NCBI RefSeq assembly: GCF_051860665.1
Contig: NZ_JBHYDM010000006.1
Span: 124,001-188,000 of the forward strand
From: Falsiroseomonas sp051860665
GTDB taxonomy: Bacteria; Pseudomonadota; Alphaproteobacteria; Acetobacterales; Acetobacteraceae
Direction: 5' to 3'
Length of the DNA stretch: 64,000 nucleotides
A program made the position numbers and the translations under genes. Positions 44,806 through 53,411 of the stretch are shown one piece after another (position 1 is the stretch's first letter; the number at the start of each line of letters is the position of its first letter). Below the pieces are notes generated by a model that was not told where the DNA came from, did no database searches, and saw only the letters and a program-made list of their open reading frames with translations.

Positions 44806-47223
44806 TCAGCCGATCAGCAGGTCGGCAAGCACCAGGCTCGGCGCTCCCACCAGCAGCGCCAGGGCCACCGGCGTGGCCGGGCCGCCGCCATCGATGTCAT
44901 GCGACAGCAGGCCGGTCGCGCGGTCGTAGACGATGCGCTCCGTGCCCGGCTCCTCCCCCGCATAGGCGAAGCGCACCTTGCCCATCCGCCCTTCCGGCAG
45001 GCCGGTGCCGGTCAGCAGGATGCGGTCCTCGCCGCTGGTGAAGTCGAGGATCCGGTCCATCCGGGCGCCGCGCGGCTCCAGTACGAAGAGGTCGCGGCCC
45101 GCCCCGCCGGTCAGCGCATCGCTGCCGGCGCCGCCCTCCAGTCGGTCGTCGCCCTCGCCGCCCAGCAGGCGGTCCACGCCGTCCCGGCCGAACAGCCAGT
45201 CATCGCCCGCCTGGCCGAGCAGCACATCCCCGGCCTCGCCCCCGGCCAGGCTATCCGCCAGGGTCGAGCCCCAGATCTGCTCGATCTCCCGAAGCACATC
45301 GCCCTGGGCCTCCCCGGTGGAGAGCGCGGGCGTCAGCAGGTCCAGCCGCACCTGGGTCGTATAGACCACCCGGTCCAGCCCCGCGCCGCCCACCAGCAGG
45401 TCGCCGCCGGCGCCGCCCGTCAGCACATCGTCGCCATCGCCGCCCAGCAGCGTATCGGCGCCCGCATAGCCGAGCATCCGATCCTTGCCGCGCATGCCTT
45501 GCAGCAGGTTGTCGGCGGCATTGCCGCGCAGGATATCGGCGCCATCGCCGCCGATGGCGTCCTCGATCAGCGTGCCCGGCGCGATGGTCAGCGTCTCCCC
45601 GGCGATGCGGCTGGCGAAGCCGGGGCGCAGGTCGATCAGCAGCGGGCCGGTGACGGCGGCGGCGTTCAGCAGGTCGTTCCCCGCCGCATCCGTCAGCAGA
45701 TCGCGCCCGTCCTGCCCCGCCAGCCCGGCGAAGGCGTCGGTGTAGACATAGTTGTCATCCGCGCTGTCCGCCGCGCCGAACAGGCTGAGGTCCAGGCTGC
45801 GCACGGTCAGCGGCGCGCCGGCCCGCTCGTCCCGGATTTCCACCCGCCAGGTGCCGGCGGCGGATTCGCCGCGGAAGCCGGTGGCACCGAAGGTCCAGGG
45901 CTTGTAGACGGCGCTGCCGCCGCTGTTCGGCGCCAGGTCCATCCGCGTGCCGTCCGGCGAGAAGATCCGGATATCGACCTGGGAGGCGATGCCGGAGACG
46001 ATATCGGCGCGCAGCGAGACCTGCTCCACCCGCATCGCGCCGGTGATCTCGAAGCTGAAGCTGAAGCCGGTTGGATCGTTGTCCGGCACCACCTGGCTGC
46101 CGCGCCAATTGGCTGCCAGCGTCATCTCATTGGCGGAAGTCCGCGCCGGCGCCTGCCAGCTTTCCGCCAGCCGCACCGCAGCGCGGGCATCGACCAGGCC
46201 GAAGCCGTAGTCGTTGGAGAAGTGCATCCCGCCGCCGTTCCAGTCCCCCGCACCGTTGATGCGCCATGGGGTCTGCTCGGGGGAGGTCAGGGTGCCGCCA
46301 ATCGGATGGCCGGTGTGGCGGGCGCTGAGTGCCAGGATCTCCTGCACGTCGCGCCAGCCGAGCCCGGGATTGGCTTCCAGCACCAGCGCCACCACGCCAG
46401 CCACCAGCGGCCCGCTGGTGGAGGTGCCGCCGAAGCCACCGAACCAGTCGCCCGCGCCGTAGCCGCCCGGGCCCGTGCGGTCGGTGGTCGTGATATCGCC
46501 GGCAAAACTGGCCGAGGAGGGCGCGACGACGAGCAGTGCGGCGGAGGGGTTGGAATAGCGCGCCACCACGCCGTCCTGCCCCACCGCCCCCACGGCGATG
46601 ACGAAGCGGCTGGCGGCGATGCCGGAGAGATAGGCATCCGCCTCGGGGCCGCTGCGGCGGTCGTTGCCGGAACTGACGACGGAGACGGTGCCCAACCCAT
46701 CCCGCCCTTCCGCGACCGACTGGGCCAGGCCGGCATGCATCGCCGACCAGCCAAGGCTCTCCGGTCCGGCGGTGAAGGGGAAGGACAGCGCCCAGACATG
46801 CGCGGCCACGTCGAAGCGGGACAGCGCGTCGAAGACATCGTCCACCCGCCCCTGGCCATACATGCCGGTGTCATTGGCCAGGATCGGCAACTGGGTGATC
46901 CGCGAGTCATAGGCGACGCCGACCGAGCCGATGCCGTTGCGCGCCGCGGCGATCAGCCCTGCCGTCGCGGTGGCGTGGTTGGAGCTCGCATCGGGCAGGC
47001 GCACCGGGTCGTCCGGCAGTTCCAGGCTGGCGTCGTAATTGGGCGCCAGGTCGGGATGGGTCATCTCGATCGCCGTGTCGATGACCGCCACCTTGACACC
47101 GCGTCCGGTATAGTCCGCCCAGGCCGGCACCACGTTGATATCCACGACGTCGCGGTCGCCGCGATACAGGTGCCATTGGTCCGCGAAGAGCGGATCGCTC
47201 GGCAGGCCGGTCGTGCCAGGCAT
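44806..47223 (-). CDS. Secreted subtilisin/kexin-like protease with P-domain and RTX repeats
   Basis: The 805-aa protein has an S8 protease domain with catalytic D49 (VAVIDT), H83 (SNHATATAG), oxyanion N187 (SSGND) and S268 (GTSTSGPLVAG). A P-domain (about residues 385-484, ending RSLDLSLFG) follows, as in kexins. The C-terminal half has two blocks of Ca-binding RTX nonapeptides (GGDGDDVLTGGAGGDLL, GGEGDDRLEGGAGSDALTGG). There is no N-terminal signal, which with RTX points to type I secretion. No type I secretion genes are in the window. The ATG at 47223 follows AGGGAG. Confidence 0.9.
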   Translation of the reverse strand: MPGTTGLPSDPLFADQWHLYRGDRDVVDINVVPAWADYTGRGVKVAVIDTAIEMTHPDLAPNYDASLELPDDPVRLPDASSNHATATAGLIAAARNGIGSVGVAYDSRITQLPILANDTGMYGQGRVDDVFDALSRFDVAAHVWALSFPFTAGPESLGWSAMHAGLAQSVAEGRDGLGTVSVVSSGNDRRSGPEADAYLSGIAASRFVIAVGAVGQDGVVARYSNPSAALLVVAPSSASFAGDITTTDRTGPGGYGAGDWFGGFGGTSTSGPLVAGVVALVLEANPGLGWRDVQEILALSARHTGHPIGGTLTSPEQTPWRINGAGDWNGGGMHFSNDYGFGLVDARAAVRLAESWQAPARTSANEMTLAANWRGSQVVPDNDPTGFSFSFEITGAMRVEQVSLRADIVSGIASQVDIRIFSPDGTRMDLAPNSGGSAVYKPWTFGATGFRGESAAGTWRVEIRDERAGAPLTVRSLDLSLFGAADSADDNYVYTDAFAGLAGQDGRDLLTDAAGNDLLNAAAVTGPLLIDLRPGFASRIAGETLTIAPGTLIEDAIGGDGADILRGNAADNLLQGMRGKDRMLGYAGADTLLGGDGDDVLTGGAGGDLLVGGAGLDRVVYTTQVRLDLLTPALSTGEAQGDVLREIEQIWGSTLADSLAGGEAGDVLLGQAGDDWLFGRDGVDRLLGGEGDDRLEGGAGSDALTGGAGRDLFVLEPRGARMDRILDFTSGEDRILLTGTGLPEGRMGKVRFAYAGEEPGTERIVYDRATGLLSHDIDGGGPATPVALALLVGAPSLVLADLLIG

Positions 47224-47330
47224 GATTTCGTTTCTCCCTGGCACCATGGAAAGACATTTCACCGGCTGGGACAATCCAGCGCCCTTCGGCGGGCTGGACG
47301 CGGCGGCCCCGCGCACGGCACAACCGCGTG

Positions 47331-48026
47331 ATGCCCCGCCGGAGCACCAGCCTCGTCCCGCCACCCCCCCGCCCGACACGCGGCGAGGCGATCGCGGCCA
47401 GCCTGGCCGAGGATATCGTGGCCGGCCGGCTGAAGCCGGGCACGTCGCTGGACGAGGTCGGCCTGGCCCGGACCTATGGCAGCAGCCGCACGCCGGTGCG
47501 GGAGGCGCTGCGCCAATTGGCGCCCACCGGCCTGGTGCAGGTCTCGCCCCGCCGCGGCGCCGTGGTGGCAATTCCGGATGCCACGCAGCTGGCCGAGATG
47601 TTCCTGGTGATGGCGGAGCTGGAGGCGATGGCCGCGGCGCTGTGTGCCCTGGCGATGACGCCGGCGCAGCGCCGGGAACTGGAGCGCCAGCACCTGGCCA
47701 TGGCGGCCATGGTGCGGGCCGGGGATGTCGCGGCCTATCGCGCCGCCAACGTCGCCTTCCACCACCTGCTCTATCTCGGCGCGCAGAACCGCTATCTGGG
47801 CGAATTGGCCACGGCCACCCGGCGCCGCCTGGCCCCCTTCCGCGCCGCGCAGCTGGAGGCGCCGGACCGGCTGAGGCGCTCCCATGCGGAGCATGGAGAG
47901 ATCCTCACGGCGATCCAGCGCGGCGATGCGGCGGGTGCGGCGTCCGGAATCCGCGCGCATATCGGGCTGACGGAGCGGACCTGGGCGGCGATGGCGGAGG
48001 CCCTTCGCCGACCGGCGGCTGCCTGA
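47331..48026 (+). CDS. GntR-family regulator (FadR/VanR-type FCD)
   Basis: The 231-aa regulator has an N-terminal winged helix (IVAGRLKPGTSLDEVGLARTYG, SSRTPVREALRQL near residues 30-70) and the all-helical FCD ligand-binding domain, with metal-binding-type residues in FHHLLYLGAQN. It is divergent from the protease and 140 bases upstream of the allophanate hydrolase. The palindrome at 48056 is its likely operator. An adjacent GTG at 47328 is an equally possible start. Confidence 0.9.
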   Translation: MPRRSTSLVPPPPRPTRGEAIAASLAEDIVAGRLKPGTSLDEVGLARTYGSSRTPVREALRQLAPTGLVQVSPRRGAVVAIPDATQLAEMFLVMAELEAMAAALCALAMTPAQRRELERQHLAMAAMVRAGDVAAYRAANVAFHHLLYLGAQNRYLGELATATRRRLAPFRAAQLEAPDRLRRSHAEHGEILTAIQRGDAAGAASGIRAHIGLTERTWAAMAEALRRPAAA

Positions 48027-48055
48027 TTTTTGAACAGAATGGCCAGCCAAAGGCG

Positions 48056-48071
48056 GTCATGCATACAAGAC
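48056..48071. promoter_or_regulatory. Imperfect palindrome, likely GntR operator
   Basis: GTCATGCATACAAGAC agrees with its own reverse complement at 12 of 16 positions. The centre TGCATACA resembles the TGTATACA core bound by many FCD-type GntR repressors. It begins 30 bases after the gntR stop and lies 47 bases before the -24 element of the following promoter, so a bound regulator could block it. Confidence 0.5.
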
Positions 48072-48117
48072 GGGGTGGCGAGGCCCTTAACATGTTGATC
48101 TGACATGGCACGGTTTG

Positions 48118-48133
48118 CGGCACGACGATTGCT
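48118..48133 (+). promoter_or_regulatory. Sigma-54 (-24/-12) promoter for the allophanate/ureide operon
   Basis: CGGCACG-ACGA-TTGCT matches the consensus TGGCACG-N4-TTGCW apart from the first base, with correct spacing. Initiation near 48144 gives a short leader of about 22 bases before the ATG at 48166. It fits nitrogen-regulated expression of allophanate hydrolase. Confidence 0.6.
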
Positions 48134-48165
48134 TGTTCCCGGGCGATGTCGCACGCCACCCCGCC

Positions 48166-49497
48166 ATGACCGCGCCGAGCCTGCCCCAGGGCATCGCCGC
48201 GCTGCACGCCGCCTATGCGGCCGGTCTCACCCCTGCCGAGATGCTGGCCGGCCTCGCCGCGCGGCATGCCGCACTGGACGACCCGGGCATCTTCCTGCAC
48301 CGCCCGTCCGGGCAGGCCCTGGCCGCGGCGGCCGCGGCGCTGCCGGCCTTCGACCCCCTCCGCTTCCCCCTCTGGGGCGTGCCGGTGGCGGTGAAGGACA
48401 ATATCGATGTGGCGGGCATGCCGACCACGGCCGCCTGCCCCGATTTCTCCTGCCTGCCGGCGGAGAGCGCGCCGGCGGTGGCGCGGCTGGTGGCCGCGGG
48501 GGCGCTGGTGGTCGGCAAGACCAATCTCGACCAGTTCGCCACCGGCCTGGTCGGCGTGCGCACGCCCTATCCTATCCCGCGCAATGCCTGCGCGCCGGAC
48601 CGCGTGCCCGGCGGCTCCTCCTCCGGCTCCGCCGTCGCGGTGGCGCAGGGGTTGGCCCTGCTGGCGCTGGGCACGGACACGGCCGGATCGGGCCGCGTGC
48701 CGGCGGCGCTGAACGGGCTGGTGGGGCTGAAGCCTTCCGTAGGCGCCATCTCCTCCCGCGGCGTGGTGCCGGCCTGCCCAAGCCTGGATTGCATTTCCGT
48801 CTTCGCCCATGGCGTCGCGGATGCCTGGGTGGCCTATGGCGTGATGGCCGGCGCCGATGCGGACGATCCCTGGTCCCGCCCCATCACCCTCGGCACGCCC
48901 GGTGCGCCGCTGACCCGGCTCGGCATTCCCCGTGCTGCCGACCTGCATCTGGATGGCGCGGAACAGCACGCCGCCTGGGAGGCGAGCCTCGCCCGCATCG
49001 CGCCGCACGCCGGGATCGAGGAGATCGACCTCACCCCCTTCCTGGAAACGGCGCGGCTGCTCTACGAGGGGGCCTTCGTGGCGGAACGCGACGCCGCCTT
49101 CGGCCATCTGGTGCCGCGCGAGGCGATGCACCCAGTCACCCAGCGCATCCTGGCCGGCGCCGCCCGCTTCACCGCGACGGATGCCTTTGCCGGCCTGCAC
49201 CGGCTGGCGGCCCTGCGCCTGGCCACCCGGCCCGCCTGGTCACGCATGCAGGCGCTGCTGGTGCCGACCGCGCCCAATTTCCCGACCCTGGCGGAGCTTG
49301 AGGCGGACCCGATCGGCCCCAATGCCCGCCTCGGCACCTATACGAACTTCGTCAATCTGCTGGACCTGGCGGCGCTCGCTGTGCCCGCGCGTCGGCGACC
49401 GGACGGGCTGCCCTTCGGTGTCACGCTGATCGGCCCGCGCGCCAGCGATGCGGCGCTGGCCGCCACCGGCGCCAGGCTGATGCAGGTGATGGCATGA
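48166..49497 (+). CDS. atzF: Allophanate hydrolase, amidase domain (AtzF N-terminal part)
   Basis: The 443-aa amidase-signature enzyme has the Ser-cisSer-Lys triad: K77 in VAVKDNIDV, the GGSSSGSA loop (residues 149-156) and nucleophile S175 in GTDTAGSGR. The N-terminal region has the AtzF pattern LPAFDPLRFPLWGVPVAVKD. It hydrolyses allophanate to ammonia and CO2. Full-length AtzF is about 600 aa with a second C-terminal domain; here this domain is a separate gene, coupled by ATGA. The ATG at 48166 (MTAPSLPQ) is a plausible start; upstream TTG is less likely. Confidence 0.85.
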   Translation: MTAPSLPQGIAALHAAYAAGLTPAEMLAGLAARHAALDDPGIFLHRPSGQALAAAAAALPAFDPLRFPLWGVPVAVKDNIDVAGMPTTAACPDFSCLPAESAPAVARLVAAGALVVGKTNLDQFATGLVGVRTPYPIPRNACAPDRVPGGSSSGSAVAVAQGLALLALGTDTAGSGRVPAALNGLVGLKPSVGAISSRGVVPACPSLDCISVFAHGVADAWVAYGVMAGADADDPWSRPITLGTPGAPLTRLGIPRAADLHLDGAEQHAAWEASLARIAPHAGIEEIDLTPFLETARLLYEGAFVAERDAAFGHLVPREAMHPVTQRILAGAARFTATDAFAGLHRLAALRLATRPAWSRMQALLVPTAPNFPTLAELEADPIGPNARLGTYTNFVNLLDLAALAVPARRRPDGLPFGVTLIGPRASDAALAATGARLMQVMA

Positions 49498-49889
49498 TCG
49501 AGATCTGCGTTGTGGGCGCGCATCTCTCCGGCATGGCGCTGAACGGGGAATTGCTGCGGGAGGGCGCGGAACTGCGTCGCGCGGTGCAGACGGAGCCCTG
49601 CTACCGCCTGTTCGCCCTGGCCGGCGGCCCGCCGCGCCGCCCCGGCCTTCTTCGAGTCGCCGCGGCCAGTGGCGTCGCCATTGCCACGGAGGTCTGGGCG
49701 CTGCCGGAGGCCGGCTTCGGGCGCTTCGTCGCCAGCATCCCCGCGCCGCTCTGCATCGGCACGCTGCGCCTGGCCGATGGCAGCACCCCGAAGGGATTCC
49801 TCGTGGAGCCCGAGGGGCTGCATGGGGCCGAGGACATTTCTCGATTTGGCGGCTGGCGGGCCTTCATGGCCAGCCTCGCCACCACCTGA
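49494..49889 (+). CDS. AtzF C-terminal domain as separate protein (allophanate hydrolase-related)
   Basis: The 131-aa protein aligns in pattern to the C-terminal domain of AtzF (VVGAHLSGMALNGELL, then VWALPEAGFGRFVASIPAPLCIGT and GFLVEPEGL near the end). That domain has a gamma-glutamylcyclotransferase-like fold and is proposed to decarboxylate the N-carboxy intermediate or assist assembly. Here it starts at the last codon of the amidase (ATGA at 49494). Either a natural split, or one gene broken by a fixed mutation; the reading frames and start suggest a natural split. Confidence 0.8.
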   Translation: MIEICVVGAHLSGMALNGELLREGAELRRAVQTEPCYRLFALAGGPPRRPGLLRVAAASGVAIATEVWALPEAGFGRFVASIPAPLCIGTLRLADGSTPKGFLVEPEGLHGAEDISRFGGWRAFMASLATT

Positions 49890-49906
49890 AACAGGGAGAC
49901 CAGAAG

Positions 49907-50869
49907 ATGATCCGCCGTCGCCACCTGCTCGCCGCCTCCGCCGCCGCAATCGCCGTCCCCTTGGCCGCGCCCCACATCGCCAATGCGCAGGCCGCGCGCA
50001 CGGTGAAGATGGGCTCGCTGCGCCTGATCCATTCCATGACGCCGCATTTCTACCAGCGCTTCGCCCCCGCCGGCCTGACCATCGAGATCATCACCTTCGA
50101 CAGCCCGACCGATGGCAAGAACGCTGTCGTTACCGGCTCCGTCGCCTGCGGTGGCTTCGGCATCGCCGCCGCCACGCTGGGCGCCGCGGCGGGCGAACCC
50201 GTCGTCGTGGTCGGCGCCTTCTGCAACAAGGGCATGGGCGTCATCAGCAAGGCGGGCAGCGATATCCGCGCCATCACCGACCTGCGCGGCAAGCGCGTGG
50301 GCATCTGGCCCGGCTCGACGCAGGAGGTGTTCATCCTGGAGCGCCTGCGTGAGTCCGGCATGTCCGTGCGCGACATCACGCCGGTCCGCGTGCCCTTCGG
50401 CGAGATGCACGCCATGCTCTCCCGCGGCGATATCGATGCCTATGTGGGGGCGGAGCCTGGGCCGGGCCTGTCCATCTCCTCCGGCGTCGGGCAGCTGGTG
50501 GAATACCCCTATGGCACCGCCATGGGCGGGCTGAACATGATCTTCGGCACCAGCGAGGACCTCATCAAGAACGACCCTGCGCTGGTCCGCACCATGCTGA
50601 ACATCCACCGCCAGGCGAGCGACTACATGAAGGCCAACCCGGCCGAGGTGGCGGAGGCCACGGTGCGCGTGCTCGGCGCGCCGCGCGCGGCGGTGGAACA
50701 GGCGCTCGGCGCCGGCAATGTCGAGTATATCTGGAAGCTGGACGATACCGTGCTGCGCCAGTCCCGCACCTATGCCGAGCAGATGCTGCAGCTGCGCCAG
50801 ATCCGCCGCCTGCCGAATTTCGACACCTTCCTGAATCCCTCCTTCTCCAACGCCATCGCCACGGCCTGA
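49907..50869 (+). CDS. ABC transporter substrate-binding protein, NitT/TauT type
   Basis: The 320-aa periplasmic protein of the NMT1/SsuA family has a twin-arginine-like signal (MIRRRHLLAASAAAIAVP, cleaved near IANAQA). It includes the ligand-binding-core stretches TDLRGKRVGIWPGSTQEVF and GDIDAYVGAEPG. It is followed by a permease and an ATPase, completing the importer. The operon places it right after allophanate hydrolase, so a urea- or ureide-like ligand is likely. Confidence 0.88.
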   Translation: MIRRRHLLAASAAAIAVPLAAPHIANAQAARTVKMGSLRLIHSMTPHFYQRFAPAGLTIEIITFDSPTDGKNAVVTGSVACGGFGIAAATLGAAAGEPVVVVGAFCNKGMGVISKAGSDIRAITDLRGKRVGIWPGSTQEVFILERLRESGMSVRDITPVRVPFGEMHAMLSRGDIDAYVGAEPGPGLSISSGVGQLVEYPYGTAMGGLNMIFGTSEDLIKNDPALVRTMLNIHRQASDYMKANPAEVAEATVRVLGAPRAAVEQALGAGNVEYIWKLDDTVLRQSRTYAEQMLQLRQIRRLPNFDTFLNPSFSNAIATA

Positions 50870-50879
50870 AGGCGGCACC

Positions 50880-51722
50880 ATGTCGGACGTGACCCTCACC
50901 CGGGCGGTCGTGACGCGGCCCGTGCCGGCGCTGCGGCTGTGGCGGCGCGTCCGGCCGGTGCTGCTCTCCCTCATCGTGCCCCTGCTGCTGCTGCTCGGCT
51001 GGCACTGGGCGGTGGCGGCGGGGATGACGCGGCTGATCCCCTCGCCGGCCGAGGTCGCCGAATACATGGTCGACTTCGCCGTCGGCGGCATCTGGGACGA
51101 TGCCTTCTCCGCCACGCTGCATATCCACCTGCTCGCCTCCGCCAGCCGCGTCTATGGCGGCTTCGTGCTGGCGGCGCTGGTGGCCATACCGCTCGGCCTG
51201 CTCATCGGCCGCAACGCCTTCGTGCGGCAATTGCTGGACCCATTCCTTCAATTGATGCGGCCGATCCCGGTGACGGCCTGGCTGCCGCTTTCCATGATCC
51301 TGTTCGGCCTCGGCGCGCGATCCGCCTTCTTCCTGGTCTTCCTCGGTGCCTTCTATCCCATCCTGCTGAACACCATCTTCGGCGTGAAGAATGTGGAGCC
51401 GCGGCTGTTCGAGGCAGCCTCCATGCTCGGCTGCCGCGGCAATGCGCAGTTTTTTCGAGTCGTGCTGCCCGCGGCCCTGCCATCCATCTTCACGGGCCTG
51501 CGCCTCGGCCTCGGCTTGGCCTGGTTCGTCATCGTGGTCGGCGAGATGACGGGCGTGCCGCAGGGCCTCGGCGCCGTCATCATGGATGGCCGCACCCTGT
51601 CGCGCACCGAGCTTGTGATCTGCGGCATGATCGTCATCGGCATCGCCGGCTTCCTCTCCGACCGCGTCGTGGTGCTGCTGATGAACCGGCTGCTGCGCTG
51701 GAGCCCCTCCCACCATGGCTGA
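50880..51722 (+). CDS. ABC transporter permease, NitT/TauT type
   Basis: The 280-aa inner-membrane permease has a hydrophobic N-terminal helix (VLLSLIVPLLLLLGWHWAV), five further segments and the docking loop ASMLGCRGNAQFFRVVLPAA. It shares eight bases with the following ATPase gene. A single permease gene implies a homodimeric channel, unlike the heterodimer at 38-1818. Confidence 0.9.
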   Translation: MSDVTLTRAVVTRPVPALRLWRRVRPVLLSLIVPLLLLLGWHWAVAAGMTRLIPSPAEVAEYMVDFAVGGIWDDAFSATLHIHLLASASRVYGGFVLAALVAIPLGLLIGRNAFVRQLLDPFLQLMRPIPVTAWLPLSMILFGLGARSAFFLVFLGAFYPILLNTIFGVKNVEPRLFEAASMLGCRGNAQFFRVVLPAALPSIFTGLRLGLGLAWFVIVVGEMTGVPQGLGAVIMDGRTLSRTELVICGMIVIGIAGFLSDRVVVLLMNRLLRWSPSHHG

Positions 51723-52488
51723 GATCCCGATGCTCGACATCCAGGGCGTCGGCAAGACCTATGTCCTGAACGACAGCCGCATCGAGGCGCTGCGCGATGC
51801 CAATCTCACCGTGCGCAAGGGCGAATTCGTCTGCCTGATCGGCGCCTCCGGCTGCGGCAAGTCCACCCTCTTGCGGATCGTCGCGGGCTTCGAACAGCCC
51901 ACGGCCGGCCAGGCCCTGATGTGGGGCAAGCCCATCGCCGGCCCCGCGCCGGATCGCGGCATGGTCTTCCAGGATTACGGCCTGTTCCCGTGGCTGTCCG
52001 TGCGTGAAAACATCGGCTTCGGCCCCGCCAGCCGCGGCCGCCCCAAGCCAGAAGTCCGTGACACCGTCGAGCGCTTCATCTCCCTCATCGGCCTCACCCG
52101 CTTCGCCGATGCCTATCCGCACCAGCTCTCCGGCGGCATGAAGCAGCGCGTCGCCATCGCCCGCGTGCTGGCGAATGACGCCGAGGTGGTGCTGATGGAC
52201 GAGCCCTTCGGCGCGCTGGATGCGATGACGCGCGAGCGCCTGCAGGACGAGCTTCTGGAACTCTGGCAGCGCACCGGCCTGACCGTGCTCTTCGTCACCC
52301 ACAGCATCGAGGAAGCGATCTTCCTCTCCGACCGCGTCGTGGTGATGGAGCCCGGCCCCGGCCGCATCGCATCCGCGCATCAGGTGGAACTGGCGCGCCC
52401 GCGCGACGTCGCCTCGCCGGAGTTCAACGAGGTGCGGCGCGAGCTCGGCGCGCGGCTGCATTCCCATCATGCGAAGAAGGCGGCGTGA
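51715..52488 (+). CDS. ABC transporter ATP-binding protein, NitT/TauT type
   Basis: The 257-aa ATPase has Walker A GASGCGKSTLL, signature LSGGMKQR, Walker B VVLMDEPFGALDAM and the switch histidine in VTHS. It overlaps the permease gene by 8 bases and its stop overlaps the start region of the amidohydrolase gene (GTGATG). It powers uptake by the preceding binding protein and permease. Confidence 0.92.
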   Translation: MAEIPMLDIQGVGKTYVLNDSRIEALRDANLTVRKGEFVCLIGASGCGKSTLLRIVAGFEQPTAGQALMWGKPIAGPAPDRGMVFQDYGLFPWLSVRENIGFGPASRGRPKPEVRDTVERFISLIGLTRFADAYPHQLSGGMKQRVAIARVLANDAEVVLMDEPFGALDAMTRERLQDELLELWQRTGLTVLFVTHSIEEAIFLSDRVVVMEPGPGRIASAHQVELARPRDVASPEFNEVRRELGARLHSHHAKKAA

Positions 52489-53363
52489 TGCGTCCCGAAC
52501 AACGCCTGCGCTACACCACGCCCGCCGACCGCCCGCCCAGCGCGCTGCCGAATGGGGCCAAGGTCGCCGTCTGGCCGGTGGTGAATGTCGAGAACTGGCT
52601 GATCGACAATCCCATGCCGCGCCAGGTGCTCTTGGCCCCCACCGGGGCTGCCCTGCTGCCGGACATTGCCAATTGGGGCTGGCACGAATACGGCATGCGC
52701 GTCGGCTTCTGGCGCTTCCTCGACGCCTTCCAGAAACGCGGCATCCGGCCGACGCTTTCCGTCAACGGCTCCGTCTGCACCGCCTATCCGCGCGTGGCGC
52801 AGGCGGCGCATGAGGCGGGCTGGGACTTCATGGGCCATGGCCATGTGCAGGTGCCGACCCACAAGGTGCCGGACCAGCGCGCGATGATCCGCCAGACCGT
52901 CCAGGCGATCCAGGACTGCACCGGCGCGCCCCCGCTCGGCTGGCTCGGCCCGGGGCTGACCGAGACGCTGGAAACCGCGGACCTGCTGGCCGAGGCCGGG
53001 CTGCGCTACTGCGCCGACTGGGTGGTGGATGACCTGCCCTGTCGGCTGGAAACGGCGCAGGGCCCGCTTGTCACCATGCCCTATAGCGTCGAGCTGAACG
53101 ACATTCCCGTTGTCATGATCCAGCACCACGACGAGCAGGAACTGCCCCGCCGCGCCCGCCTGCACGCCGCGCGGCTGCTGGCGGAGGCCACCACCACGCC
53201 GCGCGTGATGTGCATCGCCATCCACCCCTATATCAGCGGCGTCCCGCACCGCATCGCGGCGCTGGAGCAGATGCTGGACGACCTGGCCGCGATGCCCGGC
53301 ATCGCCTTTCTGCAGGCGCGGGAGATCCTGGCCTGGTACGAGGGCTGCGGCGACCCGACCTGA
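52488..53363 (+). CDS. Polysaccharide-deacetylase-fold amidohydrolase, PuuE-like
   Basis: The 291-aa NodB-fold protein lacks the usual TFDDG metal motif; the first strand reads WPVVNVENW (residues 29-37) with glutamate instead of aspartates, while histidines in FMGHGHVQVPTH (H117, H119, H125) remain. This resembles the metal-independent allantoinase PuuE and related cyclic-amidase enzymes. In an operon with allophanate hydrolase and a racemase-fold enzyme it probably opens a cyclic ureide. Cell wall deacetylation is unlikely, as there is no signal peptide. Confidence 0.7.
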   Translation: MRPEQRLRYTTPADRPPSALPNGAKVAVWPVVNVENWLIDNPMPRQVLLAPTGAALLPDIANWGWHEYGMRVGFWRFLDAFQKRGIRPTLSVNGSVCTAYPRVAQAAHEAGWDFMGHGHVQVPTHKVPDQRAMIRQTVQAIQDCTGAPPLGWLGPGLTETLETADLLAEAGLRYCADWVVDDLPCRLETAQGPLVTMPYSVELNDIPVVMIQHHDEQELPRRARLHAARLLAEATTTPRVMCIAIHPYISGVPHRIAALEQMLDDLAAMPGIAFLQAREILAWYEGCGDPT

Positions 53364-53411
53364 TCCGTTCCACCTTGACAGCGAGCCTGCGCCGGCGCCA
53401 CTGACCGGGCC

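Noticed and set aside
47224..47330. Guanidine or other riboswitch upstream of the GntR/allophanate genes
   Set aside because: I could not find a conserved riboswitch core in this gap or in 48027-48165; only short inverted repeats are present.
44899..47331. Long plus-strand open frame opposite the RTX protease
   Set aside because: It is an antisense shadow: Gln/Arg/Ala/His-rich, no motif, while the minus strand has intact catalytic motifs.
48106..48118. TGGCACGGTTTGC as a sigma-54 promoter
   Set aside because: The GG-to-GC spacing is two bases short; the next match at 48118-48133 has the right spacing.
53364..53411. TTGACA in the gap before the alpha/beta hydrolase gene as a promoter
   Set aside because: There is no convincing -10 element at 16-18 bases, and the genes appear to be in one operon.
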